DNA from: Seminavis robusta
Taxonomy: Eukaryota > Bacillariophyta > Bacillariophyceae > Naviculales > Naviculaceae
Direction: 5' to 3'
Assembly: GCA_903772945.1 (NCBI GenBank)
Contig: CAICTM010000462.1
Coordinates: forward strand, 1-64,000
DNA: 64,000 nucleotides
Part shown: piece after piece, positions 11,725 through 23,149 of the stretch
Numbering within the stretch: position 1 is the first letter of the stretch
How the letters are laid out: every line of letters begins with the position of its first letter
Program-made: the position numbers and the translations under genes
Notes under the pieces: model-generated
Seen by the model: the letters and a program-made list of their open reading frames with translations, nothing else
The model's database searches: none
Told to the model about the DNA's origin: nothing

Positions 11725-12115
11725 CTCCGTGTGGTTAGTCGAGAATTCCTCTGTAGAGCTCTCCTTGCGCAGCGGTTTTCTAAGAACACTCAGTGGAAGC
11801 GTTGACAGCAGCCGACAGACACAAAACACTTCAAACTGTGGACACTCAGGTTTGAGACCGTACCTAAAACGGGTCGCTGTTCTGGCAAAGGGTAGCCACG
11901 CTATCTGGGGATGATATCAAGGACTGGTCTGGCAGAACTTGGCTTCTCTAAGGTTTGAACCATTTTACAACAGTGTTGTACACTTCGTGAAAGCGAGGGA
12001 CACTGTACTGGAAGATGAGTTCGCCTTACATTTCTGTTAGGCAGCATAATTCAAAATATAAAAAAAACGATTCTAGTTTTTAGCATTAGGTTTGTCGAAG
12101 TGTCTTACTAGCTAG
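11725..12115. other. Intergenic, convergent gene ends
   Basis: About 390 bases lie between two convergent stop codons. Nothing gene-like is seen; an A-rich patch at about 12055-12066 may belong to 3' processing signals. Confidence 0.5.
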
Positions 12116-14930
12116 CTAATACTCCAATGTGATCGTGCCGTCGTTGTCTCGCCCATCACCGTGCGCCGCAACTTCGATCTGTAACACTCGTCCAAGCACA
12201 CTGTTGGGACTGCCGCTGTTTCCAATCTGAGGAGTGTTACCGACCGTAGTCCACCGACATGGTTCACCCGCACAGGTCGCTCTCACTTGACTTGTGCTGA
12301 CAATGGGGACAAACACAAAGATGTGCCCGACACGATGGTAGTCCGTTCGAAGCTGAATTGTCAACAGGTGCTCTTGTGAGTGGAAGATGTCCACCTCCTG
12401 CCCGCACGAGAAGTGAATGTCACTTCCCAGGTACTGCGGCGTCTGCGGTGTGACCGGTTTGATGTGGAATATTTCTGTTTCATGCGGGCCCAATAGCTTG
12501 CTCAGAAGAGGAGCGTCAGTGGAAAAGGCATCGTCGTCATTGTTTGAGTTGTCTGAAACATCAGCATCAGGGTGCTCCGGTGTCCCAGCTATCCATTGGT
12601 ACTTTGATGACCAAAACGCAAACACATGGTATCCATGATCAGGACTGGTTGGAACCCGAAGAGGTGCCGCAATAGCAGCTTCAGGCGGAGGAGCCAATGC
12701 CATGGGCGGTATGTGAACCACGGCCGACGTGTCAAGCCAGTTGCTGAGCGACAGGATGGTCCATGTCCCCAGACCCTTTACCATGTGGATGCAACTCCGT
12801 TGTCGTTCGTTGGGGTGAGTAGGCGTTTCACTGAGACGGAAAGTGGCAAAACGACTAAAGTATCCAGCTTCTTCATTGTGATCACGAGTTGCGTTTCCTT
12901 CTTGCGATTTGGTGCGACGGAATTCATCTCGCTTCTCACTGACATCGGTACACCACAACCTTAGCATTGTTGGTAGGCCATGCCCGTCTTTCAGCGAATG
13001 CATATCCAAAACGACGGCACTGACTCCTGTCATGGGAAAGATCTTGGTCAAGATGCGCATTCGAGCCGGAGAGACCTTGGTCAAATCATCGGACAACAAG
13101 AGCATCCCACACGTCAAGGCGACGATGGAAGCACTGCTCGCCACTTCCTCTAGTGTAAGTTTTGTCGTGCTTCCCAACATGAGACAATCGGGATCATTGT
13201 GCCACCATCGATGTCCCAACGGTGCGCGGGTGATGGAATTCCGAATCATACCGCGCAAGGACGGTAGAGTCCCATGATCCCACCACGGAAGCGGCAACGC
13301 CGGGTACCACGTGGGGCCCGTATCGGCAGAAATCCGCATCCCGTCGACATATCCCACACCCGGTCCCAGGGGACATCCGCATCCAATCAAGAAAGTATTG
13401 GGCCCAGCTGCCGACCGGATGGTGTGCAATGCCAAATGCATGGCCTCGGCACGTGACATGGACAAGTCGTACTTGCCGTTCCCATCCAGACAAGCCGCGT
13501 ACAGAAAATCAATCTTCAAAACGCTGTATCCCCAATCCACCACAGCCCGTCGGATGCAGTGGTAGACATATTCCAGGACTTGTGGATTGGTGGCATCTAG
13601 CCCGTAAAAGAATTTGCCACAGTTGGAACTATTGGCTGGCAGACCTTGATGGTTGCGAATGATCCAATCGGGATGTTGTTGGACAAGTTTGGAATGTTTG
13701 TCGCATGTGAAGGGTGCCAACCATATTCCCGGTCTCATGGATTCTTGTCGAATATTGTCCGCGACGGCCTTCATGGAATTGGTGGACGAGAACTTTCCCG
13801 GCTTGAGCGAATCCCAGTCCCCCCATGCCGTCATGTATCCATCATCGACGACGGACACGTTGGTCGGACACGTTTTGCGCAAGGACGAGAGCGTCGCAAA
13901 GTTGGCTTTTAAACTTTGTTCATCAATATTTTCGTAGTAGTGATACCAGCTGCACCATCCCGTCAATAGCGGTCCATTCTGCAAGGGTTTGGCTTGATTG
14001 TATCCCGCGACGGCCCGTAGATAATGCACCAGTGGCTCTTCGTCGTACGTGTGAGGTGCTTCCAACTGACAAAATGCCCAATCGGTAGAATGGAGATTGT
14101 CGTTGTTGCTGCTGTTGTGTAATAATAACAACTGTCCTTGATGCGATGCATGCATTTGTATTCGTTGCAAGGATGCGTCCATGGAAATGATTCCAAATTG
14201 TCGTCGTTGCGACAACCACCCCAAGACGAGTGCAGGTCCTCCTCGTTCATCCAGCGGTCGTTGTACAATTCTCCGACGTCGCGGTCGCTTGATATTGTTT
14301 CGAATCCGTTGTGGATGCTGATGTTGTTGTTCCGTGGTGACGTGTTTGGTATCGAGTACAATTTCCGTGTCGTCGTCAACGGCCAATTCTTCTTGGTGAG
14401 ACGTAATGCACGTAAAGAAATCGGACAAGTAGTCATTGGACGTGTGGTGTGGAATATTTTGTTGTTGGTGATTGGCCACGTATTCAAGTGACACGGGTGG
14501 AAGGGTGGCTCCGTGATTGAATGCCTTGCTAAAGGTGTCGGGCATGGCCGGTTTGGGTTGTTTCTGTCCCAGGGGTACCGATCCGGCAAAAGACCAACTT
14601 TGGTATCCATTGACGTAGACATGTGTGGGTTGGTAGGCTGAATCACTATTGCTGTTGGTGGTGTTGTTGGACACGACAAGCAGTGGTCCATCCATGACGG
14701 TGACGGTTTCAATGGCAATGGGTCCGGCATGAGCGGGTGGGGGAAGATCGACTTTCCAAGCAATGGGTGGTTCGTCGTCATCGCGATGATCTTTGGGCAT
14801 GGCGAATGTCACAATGGGTCCTATTACATGTGGGTTGGACATGTTGTCATCATCATGGAGGATGGGTGGTACCGTTTCTGCCTGTCCTCGATCTTGCTCC
14901 ATTTCTTGTCTCATTTGTTGCAAAAAGGAC

Positions 14931-14964
<34 letters not shown>

Positions 14965-15844
14965 CACTATTCGGAGTACTATTGTCTTGTGCGTGTTGTA
15001 CGTGTTGATTCCATGCGGATTGATAGGGCTGTGGGACATTGGTGGGTACCGTAAGGCGAAAACAATCATTGGGATATTCGAGGTAGACTCGAATTCCGGA
15101 ACATTCTCCCAATCCTCGAACCGTAAGGGATGGCAACGTCTCGACCCGACGAATATCGGTGGACGTAAAGGTAATGGATCGATACGGATCCGTCTGTGTG
15201 CCATCGCAACAACTGCCACAGCACGCACAGGAACAACAACAGGCGGCGGCAAAACTTCCCGTGGCACCGAGCATCTTGGATTTGTTGTTGGATTTGTTGT
15301 GGCACTTGTTGCGTGTGTATGCGGGCAATACCTGCCAGGCCGGTTTGTACGTGAGTCGGAGTAGAATGTTGGACTGAAGCGTCCAAAAGGGGCTGGAAAA
15401 CGTCCATCCCGTCGGATTGAATGTACTGCTAGCAGTGCTTGTAGTTGTGTCCTTGGACTGATTATTTGTTTCATCATTCACCAGGAGAGACGTTCGTTCG
15501 TCCGAGATTCCTCCTTCGTTCTTGTTGGTAGTAGTTGTACCCGTCGCCACAATTTCAATTTCTTCTTGTGTAGTTGTAGCAGTGCTAGTATTCGAATTGG
15601 GGTCCACAACAACACGGGTGGTTGCTGCAGTCGTCGCATCTGTGGGAAAGGTCGTCACTCGTGTCGTGACCTTTCGTCCACCTTCCGTCAAGGACCGTTG
15701 CAGTTGGTACAGTCGACGAGACGTTGTCGTTGTTGTCGTCGATGTGGTATCATCATCATCTTGGCTGGATAGTGCCGATGGAGGGGCAAACAGAGAAAAT
15801 GTCCAAAGATCATCTGTATCGGCAGCTTTCCTGGTCGTCGCCAT
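12116..15844 (-). CDS. GH36-family alpha-galactosidase / raffinose-synthase-like protein
   Basis: A single intronless frame of 1,242 residues starts at the ATG at 15844 (MATTRKAAD). The open frame extends 49 codons further upstream without an ATG. The core (about residues 660-900) has GH36 landmarks: LLTGWCSWYHYYE, VSVVDDGY, RPGIWLAPF, and YSVLKIDFLYA with the predicted nucleophile Asp779. MRISADTGPTW holds the predicted acid/base Asp841, followed by RWWHNDPDC. GH36 enzymes hydrolyse or transfer alpha-galactose from raffinose-type sugars or galactolipid-like substrates. The N-terminal 400 residues are unusual: Thr/Asn-rich, with an Asn run encoded by a microsatellite (14931-14963) and a dense Cys cluster (ACCCSCACCGSCC). 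No signal peptide is obvious, so a cytosolic site is likely. Family is firm; donor and acceptor specificity cannot be read. Confidence 0.88.
14931..14963. repeat. TTG/AAC microsatellite in the GH36 gene
   Basis: Eleven uninterrupted TTG units, read on the coding strand as AAC, encode an Asn run. Length polymorphism would keep the frame. Confidence 0.9.
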
Positions 15845-16710
15845 TTTGACAATGGAAAGATTTTTGTAGGCAATCGGATACGGTAGTCTAATGTAATTGA
15901 TAAGATTGATGTGGGTGAGTTGGTCTCTAAAGAGATATGATGTTAGCTTTGAGGGGAGATACAGTGACGGGAAGGGATCGTTCTGCTTCAAGTAAATGAA
16001 GGGGTCGGCACATGCATCATGCCGAGGATGTCTGCTTTGTGACGACCCCTTTGCACGGAGTTCTCAGTTGCTCTGTGACGGATGGGATCGACCATTCACG
16101 ACAAAAAGATCCGCGGGATTGGCCACTCAACTCCAATAATTCACTCCGAACCAAAGTTCCTTGGGAAGTGTAGCTTCAGGACCACAAGCCCGATACACGT
16201 TGTCATACAGTACATTGAGTCTGCAGCTGTTCGAATTGAAGGCACTGTTTTTATGGTACCGATACATGTACCGGTAGCAACATACATGTTATGTTGGATG
16301 GAGCGTCCAATGCTGATCTATAATAGAGAAGCTCAAGTACCCTTTCCACCATCATCAGCACCCCTTTCGAAAGGAATGACAGGTAGGTAGTACCATCACC
16401 TGCAGGGATGTTATCACTAGCTACAGGTACCGTACGATATGAGGCAAGTTACAAAAAGTATAGTGAGAGATATCAGATATCCCCCCCCCCCAGATCGTCA
16501 AGCAATGTAAGGTACGAACAAGCTTGTGCTCGAACTCAACATCCCACAAACAAAGTTCTGTTTTGGTCTCCTCTTGCATGGCAAGGTGTGACCCAAGGTC
16601 CATGCCATTGCGGTACAGTACGTGCCAAAGCGCTACCGGTAGCAGTCCGCATCGATATCATCAACCTCTTCTAGTTTATACTACATATTGCTACAAACTT
16701 AGCTCAACGT
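15845..16710. other. Intergenic between GH36 and 5S rRNA
   Basis: No gene is recognised. Content includes a C10-11 homopolymer near 16483 and several GTACCGGTA palindromes (16255-16275, 16425-16435, 16634). The left part should hold the GH36 promoter. Confidence 0.45.
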
Positions 16711-16828
16711 CAGGAACGACCATACCACGATGACAGCACCGCTTCCCGTCTGCTCAGCGAAGTTAAGCATCGTCGGGCCAGGTTAGTACTACGGTGGGGG
16801 ACCACGTTGGAATCCCTTGTGTTGTTCT
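16711..16828 (+). rRNA. 5S ribosomal RNA gene
   Basis: About 118 bases match eukaryotic 5S rRNA end to end. ACGACCATACCACG forms the 5' side. The internal promoter holds box A-like AAGTTAAGCATCGTCGGGCC and box C-like GGTTAGTACTACGGTGGGGG. The closing GTTGTTC pairs with GAACGAC at the 5' end (7-bp helix I including one G-U). A TCTTTT follows directly as the RNA polymerase III stop. Both promoter boxes look intact, so it is probably transcribed. It is a single copy within protein-coding DNA, not part of a visible array; the exact ends could be off by 1-3 bases. Confidence 0.93.
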
Positions 16829-17023
16829 TTTGTTGCTTTTGTCCTTGCATTGCCGAGGAGGGTTTGTAGAATGCCGCGATTGGTTTTGCGCGCAAAGCTG
16901 CGCGACCGTCATTGGCATTCGTAAAACAAAGCAAATCCGCTTTGTCCTTCTTCATTTTTCCTTCTTCTCTCTTCGGTCGTCTTCGGTTCTAACTTTCATT
17001 TCAATTTATTGGATTGACACACG

Positions 17024-17785
17024 ATGGACCTTGGTTTCGGAGCTTCGAATCAAAAGGTGGGCAATGCCGCCGCCAATATGATGCTGCAAACGGCGCAGGC
17101 GCAAGAACAAGCCATTGTGGATGAAATGGCGGCGTACGATGCCTTGTTGGAAGACGACGATGCTCTGGAACTGCTCCGTCAAAAACGATTGCAACAAATG
17201 AAACAAGAAGCCAAAAATCGTCAAAAATGGAGAGCCCAAGGACACGGAGAATACACCGAATTGGCCGGTAGCGACGTGAATCGCGAATTTTTCGAAGCCT
17301 CCAAAGAGTCGAATCGACTAGTGGTCCACTTTTATCGGCCGGAAACGCCACTGTGTGACCATTTTCATGCGGCATTGGCGAAACTCGCGACAACCCATTT
17401 GGAAACGAGATTTCTCAAAATCAACGTGGGTGGATGCGATCAATCTTCTGGTGGCGCCGCCAGTTATTTGGTGGAAAAATTGGGAATTATCGTCATGCCC
17501 ACGCTCATTATTGTCAAGGATCGAAAGGTCGTCCATCATATTCGTGGATGCGATGAACTAGGCGACAATCCAGAATTCTCCACCAATGCATTGGAGTATG
17601 TACTGGGAATCCATGATGGCGTCCATCATAATCCGGATGACGAGATTCCACCAGAATTGTTGCATGTACAAGGTGTCAATGCCATTCGGATACGTGGAGC
17701 CAGCCGCAAAAATAATAACAACAGCAGCGGAAATATTCGGGATGGAGTCTCCAGTGGAAGTTATCATCAAGAGGATTTTGATTGA
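17024..17785 (+). CDS. TXNDC9-like thioredoxin-domain (phosducin-like) protein
   Basis: An uninterrupted 253-residue frame begins with an amphipathic, Gln/Ala-rich helix (to about residue 75). It carries the TXNDC9 landmarks QGHGEYTEL, VVHFYRPETPLCDHF, HLETRFLKINV and GIIVMPTLIIVKD, followed by RGCDELG and ALEYVLG. TXNDC9 (APACD/PLP3 class) binds the cytosolic chaperonin CCT and helps regulate actin and tubulin folding. As in the family, the thioredoxin CxxC is missing (only one Cys in PETPLCDH), so a redox role is unlikely. Length agrees with the human protein (about 226 residues) plus an Asn/Ser-rich tail. It starts 195 bases after the 5S gene. Confidence 0.93.
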   Translation: MDLGFGASNQKVGNAAANMMLQTAQAQEQAIVDEMAAYDALLEDDDALELLRQKRLQQMKQEAKNRQKWRAQGHGEYTELAGSDVNREFFEASKESNRLVVHFYRPETPLCDHFHAALAKLATTHLETRFLKINVGGCDQSSGGAASYLVEKLGIIVMPTLIIVKDRKVVHHIRGCDELGDNPEFSTNALEYVLGIHDGVHHNPDDEIPPELLHVQGVNAIRIRGASRKNNNNSSGNIRDGVSSGSYHQEDFD

Positions 17786-18648
17786 ATTCACAACTAAAGA
17801 ATACTGAGTTGAATGACTGAATTGAATGATTCAATCAGGCGGTTCTCGAGAGGATTGAAACCATGTTCACTGGGTATAATTACACTCTTTTGGCTGATTA
17901 ATCATTCGGGGTCGACTTGACTCGAATCATACGCTTCCAAGTGACTACTCGTTGCCATCTTGCGAATTCCATACCTAACTATCATTAGAAAACCAAATGG
18001 AATCAAATGAAAACCAGACAGTAGTTTCATGCTCACTGAGAGCTATGCCTTTATAGGATAACTAATTTGATTCTTGGATGAATTTCGTCAATCAAACCAC
18101 CCGGCCCGACACTCAAAACTGGTTATTTTCCGTCTTGGGATGGTACTGTACCGGTATGAACCGATACGCTGTGACACGCTGGTTGACCCGAGCGTGATTC
18201 ACACATCGGCTCTTGCTCATTTTGGTGCTTTCTTGGTGAGAAACTAGCTAGAGGTCTGTTTTGCCTGGACTCTCCGTTACATGTGTCTTTAGCAAGCAAC
18301 TCATTGGCACTCTAGTAGTACAGTCGTAGGAAATCGCCGGATCCCCAATCAAAAAGAGAAAAAATTCTGGGAGAACAGAAGAAGATGATAATTCGATACA
18401 GAATCTTTTTACAGCTCAACCAGTTTGATTCTCCATTGTTGCACGATTGCTAACTCTTTTGCTCACCTCCTTGGCACTGAAATTCGTCATTCACGCCAAA
18501 GAAATACGTCACGGTAATTAACAATCAGCTGCTGACTCACTCATTCTGTCCGCATTCCAGGTTTGTGAGAAAGAAGTTGAGCTCGATCCCAACATCCCAA
18601 CCCATCAAAATTTCAAAAGACTCCTTGTACGAGTACGAAACCAAAGAG
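17786..18648. other. Intergenic region with no recognisable gene
   Basis: It contains the 3' flank of the TXNDC9-like gene and the upstream region of the secreted multidomain gene. No TATA-like element or repeat stands out, apart from single GTACCGGTA and TAGCTAG motifs. Confidence 0.45.
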
Positions 18649-21600
18649 ATGAAGATGTTTGTTCCTTTGGCTGCCGTTGTCCTTCTGCAGGTCTTGGGAT
18701 TTGCCAATTCTCAAGGAGGTTGTGGTGAAACTTGTCCGCCCCTAAACTACGGCACACCGGTCCCGTCTCTTTGTGAGGGAGATCTTGCGGAAAACTATAC
18801 CAACATCGACCGAGTATATGAGACTTGTCATCCCACCGTTGGTGATACCTTTATGTTTCGAGACTTTATGGGAGCAGGAAGAGTGACGGTTGTGAGGTAT
18901 GTGCGATGCATTCAGTGTTCCCTGTTTGGATTGTTGGGTCTTTGTTCGAGGCTAGCCCCATCTCACTGGCTGCTGTTGTGGGTGTTTTTCTGCAGCAACT
19001 TTTACATTGGTTGTAATGCGGGACGGCGAGAAACTGGAGTCTTCACGCATGTGGCTCAACGGTACTATCAACAATACGGCGATAGAACCAACTTTGTGAC
19101 AAGTCTCAAGGGAGGTACCAACTGCGAGCGTTGGGCTGGTATTTGGCAACTGGATGCCATCACTCTCTTCCCAGATTCAGGCATTGTACCTAGAGAAGTT
19201 CCTCTCACTGTCCTGGACCAGGATTCTGCGCTTCGAGATGACTTTTTCACCGCGCCCTTTCCCCATCCTTCGTATGTGATTCTCGATGGTGATCTTAAAG
19301 TGAGGCACAAGATCGTTGGTCCGTGTTGTGGCTTTGAGAGTTTCTTTGACTGCGTCGCTGATACCGCCAGAGGTTTGGAACAGACTCTGACGAGATACAT
19401 TGATGCCATTTTGGCAGAACCAGTGGTCGAATCAGGTATGGAGGCACCACCAGCTGAACCCATGGTTCCAGATCCAGCCCCCGGTGACGAGCCTGCGACG
19501 GCGGATTCCCAGTGCACTTGGTCGGATTGGTCCGAGTGTAGCGTGACCTGTGGTGACGGCATTCAGTTTCGTTGGAGTACTGGAGAATGTGAAGGAGCGC
19601 CCGTCGTCACTCAACCTTGTTCCATGGCACCTTGCGTGGAGGATGCTGCCCAATGTGTACCCGAGTTTGGCGCAACGCACGAAGTTGTCACTGTGGCATC
19701 CGGATTTGATGGTCCTCGTGATCTGGCTTTGTAAGTAGTGGACCGTGGTGAACCACCATCAGTGTATGGTATACAGCATCCTCCTCAACTTGACTTTTCC
19801 GTTGCCGCAGCCACCCCACACCTGGCTTTCACCTAGGAAACTTTTCAGAGGGCCGACCTTTTTACCCTGACGAAGGCGAAGAGGCGTGGATCGTCAACGC
19901 TTTGAATCACTCAGTATCGATTGTTGCTTCGCTCGGCAGTCCCAGGCAGACCACCATCAGTAGAAGAGATCGAGGATACTATCACTACATGATCAATGCG
20001 ACAGCACTGGCCTTTAACATGGTTTCAGATTCAGGCCGCTCTTCTGATCGTGACTCGTTCAACTACTGGGCTGTTTGTAACGATGACATGAACACCTATT
20101 TGGGCCTCAAAGAGCCCAACAATTTCATGGGACCCACGCTGTACAACAGTGCTCCTCGTAATCGCAACATTGTCAATCGACTGGGGGAAGAGTGTGAACC
20201 AGACGAGGAATGCTTCTTCTTGCATGCTGACATGCTGCACGAGGCACCAGGTTGTATTGGGATGGCGCATGATCCTGAATTGAGGAGTAAGTACAAAACA
20301 CATGTATTGCTTGATTTCGTTCTGGTGTTGAAACGAGACTCATGTGTTCGTCAATTTGCTTCAAAAGCCACGTACGGGAATGTGTACTGGCTTTTTGACA
20401 CTACAGGCAATCAAGAGAACGGACAGCTTGTGAGGTTTGATTTCCAGCAACCCCACGGCCCGGGTAGCATGTACGTTCGATAGATGCAACGGTGGAAGGA
20501 ATACCGTAATGATTGTTACTCATTTGTTTTTGCTCACTCCACAGGGACCACTCCATTGCAGCCGTGCGACGGTTCCCGGACGTGCAACTCACACGAGGTG
20601 ACCCTGGTGTCCACGCTGGAATGATAGTCCACCCTGTAACACGAGAACTGTTCATTTCTGTGCCTGGTGAAAACAAGGTTATTGCTGTTCATGCTGACTC
20701 TGGAGCCTACGCGAGAACAGCAAGGCAGGAGTATCCGATCTTTAGCAGCCGACTTCCGTCGTTTGAATACAGCATTTGGGAGTGTCCCGAGCAACGCGAC
20801 TTTGCGACTGACATCGACACCCCAACAGGTCTGGCCATTAGCCCGGACGGTGAACGGTTGTTCGTGGCTGAGAGAGCAACTGGAATTATTCACGCCTTTG
20901 AAATCAAATCGGGCTCTAAATTGTTTGGTATTGCTACAGGATACTCTACCATTGGTGGAATGGAGTTCTCACCCACATCTCAAGTGTTGCACTTTGTCGA
21001 TGAGGCCACCAATACACTCAATGCTGTGCGACCCAACTCCACATGTGCCAGTCCTGTCCCCAGCCGCGTCAACCCATCGTTTGACAGCATGGCCACAACA
21101 GCACAAGAAACACTGGGGCGAGACTTCTCCTTGTACAGGGACTACGAATGTGTTGTGGACGCACTAATCCCCGACGCAATCTACTTCGATCAAGTTCACG
21201 ATGACACGGGATATGCCAGCAACGATACCAATGTACAAAGCAACATGACCGGAATGGATGCATCAGCTGCTTTGCTTGCAGACAGGTTTGATTGTGAGTA
21301 TGACTCCGAATTGAACTTTGATGCCCTCCTCTTGGGTGGATACTTTTGCCATCAATGCCTGCCATCCGGAGGAGCCGAGTGCGACCCAGGCGGTCGATGT
21401 GCCAACGTACAGTGGGACGGGTACACATGCGACAATGAGTTTCTGGTAGTCCAGGATCCCTCGACCGATGCTGTTATGCTGACGTACCCCGACCACTCGC
21501 CAGTTGACATGCAGTCGGTGATGCTCAAACCAGGTGTCACATATCGGTTTACTGTGAAGGGTGACATTACAGCCTGTTTGTACGACTCTCCCGACCCGGC

Positions 21601-21754
21601 AGCAAATCCCATTGAAAGTGGCTGCATGACCAAGGGTCCCCTGTTGACTTCGATTGATGCTGGAAGCTCTCGAACTTTCGATCAGGGTGTGTACTTGCGT
21701 GCCGACGGCGAGCTCATCATGCTTCCAGTCGAGCAGCGAAGACTCAGGAGCTAG
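18649..21754 (+). CDS. Secreted thioredoxin-like / thrombospondin-1 / beta-propeller protein
   Basis: Five exons: 18649-18896, 18996-19730, 19811-20286, 20368-20470 and 20545-21754, giving 923 residues. The ATG at 18649 opens a signal peptide (MKMFVPLAAVVLLQVLGFANS). Residues about 75-210 resemble a thioredoxin/redoxin fold, with VTVVSNFYIGCNAGRRETG in the usual active-site position. It holds a single Cys there, with CCGF later. Residues about 256-300 are a thrombospondin type 1 repeat (CTWSDWSECSVTCGDG ... QPCSMAPC). Residues about 310-680 hold NHL/propeller-like blades (GFDGPRDLAFHP, GLAISPDGERLFVAER, IGGMEFSP). The Cys-rich C-terminus ends QRRLRS. It is probably extracellular or cell-surface, with adhesion plus a possible redox function. 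Introns 1 (99 nt) and 3 (81 nt) are multiples of three without stops, so retained forms would also be translatable. Confidence 0.8.
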
Positions 21755-21858
21755 ACTGCTAGGTTCTAGTGCGTGTCATGTCAGGGTCTAGCTAGGTAAT
21801 CAATAGTGTTGTTGTCGGACATGCCATTCTGGTGGTGCTGCTTTTGGTTTGTGGATGT

Positions 21859-22956
21859 TCACGTCGATGGACTGCAAGACCTGGTCAATGCCAGTTCAAA
21901 TGTTGGTTCACCATCCAGGTCGTACTTGCGTTCAAAGTTGCTCCATCCAGCAGTACGAACATCTTCTGGGGCAACCACTCGCCTGACAGGGCCCTTTCTG
22001 GCCGATTCCACGTAGGGACGTGCCCAGTTATTGCTGCTGATTGTCGTAGTGTTTGGATAGGACTTGTCGGCCAAAATAACTGCCTGCGCAAACTCCTGTA
22101 GATACAGTTCCCAATTGGACCGAATCACTATATCCCCGCCCAATTGCAGGATCAGGGGAAAGGATGGATGGCCATACCAACGAGACCTCCATCGTTTGTT
22201 CTTTGGATATGGATTTGGATACAGGAGGTAGTGCGCCTGGATATTCCATTGATACTCTTGTTGATGTTGTAATAGTAAACGCCAAAAGTCCACCAATTCG
22301 GCTCGTATCCAAAGTACATGGTTTGGGTTGCTATTGTTTGATTCTGCATCATCTCTTATTCTTGTGTCTACCAACACATCATCATCACTAGCATTCTGTG
22401 TTCTGTACCCATGATTGCGTTCCAGCCGAGCCAAGGATCGGTCAATTCCCAAGACCCAAGTATTGTTGTTCTTGTTGTCATTGACAATGACTTTGGAAGC
22501 CAAGTGTCGAGTGGACCGGCCTGTTCCACACCCACTGTCCAATACCAAGGTGGCATTCTTGGGAATTGTGGCTTGTATCTTGGAAAATGCTTCTATTGTG
22601 TGAGAAGCAATCGGTTTCTTGCTGAGAAACAGGTCCAACGACAAGCAGTGCTTGGTGACGACTTCTCTCAAGGCCATCGGATCTGTGGGCGGAGAATCAA
22701 TGGTGTATATGGTTCGTTCTTCCCGTGTCGAAGAGTACACCCTACTACCCGCCGAAGCAGTGCCCCTACTACATGTACTGGCGGCAGCCCATTTTGGGTA
22801 GCCACAACGTCCCAATGGCCATGGAACAAAGCCATGTGTCCGGACTGGAAAGAGCATCCCTGCGTATACATGTAACAGTATGCAGAGGGGTAAGTATATC
22901 CGAGTCGATCTGTGAAGGAGGTTCATTGCTTCCTCATCGACTGTATGTCTGTGCAT
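21859..22956 (-). CDS. TrmB-like tRNA (guanine-N7) methyltransferase, possibly organellar
   Basis: The 365-residue frame starts at the ATG at 22956; MNLL at 22926 is an alternative. It has a SAM-binding glycine loop (LVLDSGCGTGRSTRHLA) and the TrmB hallmark after strand 4 (YLLYPNPYPKNKRWRSRW, replacing the usual FPDPWPKKRH). A GGDIVIRSNWELYLQEF segment closes the fold. TrmB methylates G46 in the tRNA variable loop. The divergent NPYP and loss of the His suggest a diverged subgroup. The N-terminus has a hydrophobic stretch (YLPLCILLHVYAGMLF) followed by THGF, compatible with a plastid bipartite signal but weaker than in the other plastid candidates here. It is convergent with the secreted-protein gene, with about 100 bases between the stops. 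Confidence 0.78.
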   Translation of the reverse strand: MHRHTVDEEAMNLLHRSTRIYLPLCILLHVYAGMLFPVRTHGFVPWPLGRCGYPKWAAASTCSRGTASAGSRVYSSTREERTIYTIDSPPTDPMALREVVTKHCLSLDLFLSKKPIASHTIEAFSKIQATIPKNATLVLDSGCGTGRSTRHLASKVIVNDNKNNNTWVLGIDRSLARLERNHGYRTQNASDDDVLVDTRIRDDAESNNSNPNHVLWIRAELVDFWRLLLQHQQEYQWNIQAHYLLYPNPYPKNKRWRSRWYGHPSFPLILQLGGDIVIRSNWELYLQEFAQAVILADKSYPNTTTISSNNWARPYVESARKGPVRRVVAPEDVRTAGWSNFERKYDLDGEPTFELALTRSCSPST

Positions 22957-23149
22957 CGGCGTTGCAATTGGCGTGAAGTACTCGTACAGCACTGTAAGGC
23001 TGTGCGAGAGCGCGAGGACCAGTACTTTGGAGGCGGTAAAGGGCAAGTGTGCGTGCTACACCAAAGCCAAGAGCCAACAGCGTCCAACTCCTCCTCAAGC
23101 CAAAGCCTACTACTAGTCTAGTTAGTACCAACAGGATCTTCTGGACCTA

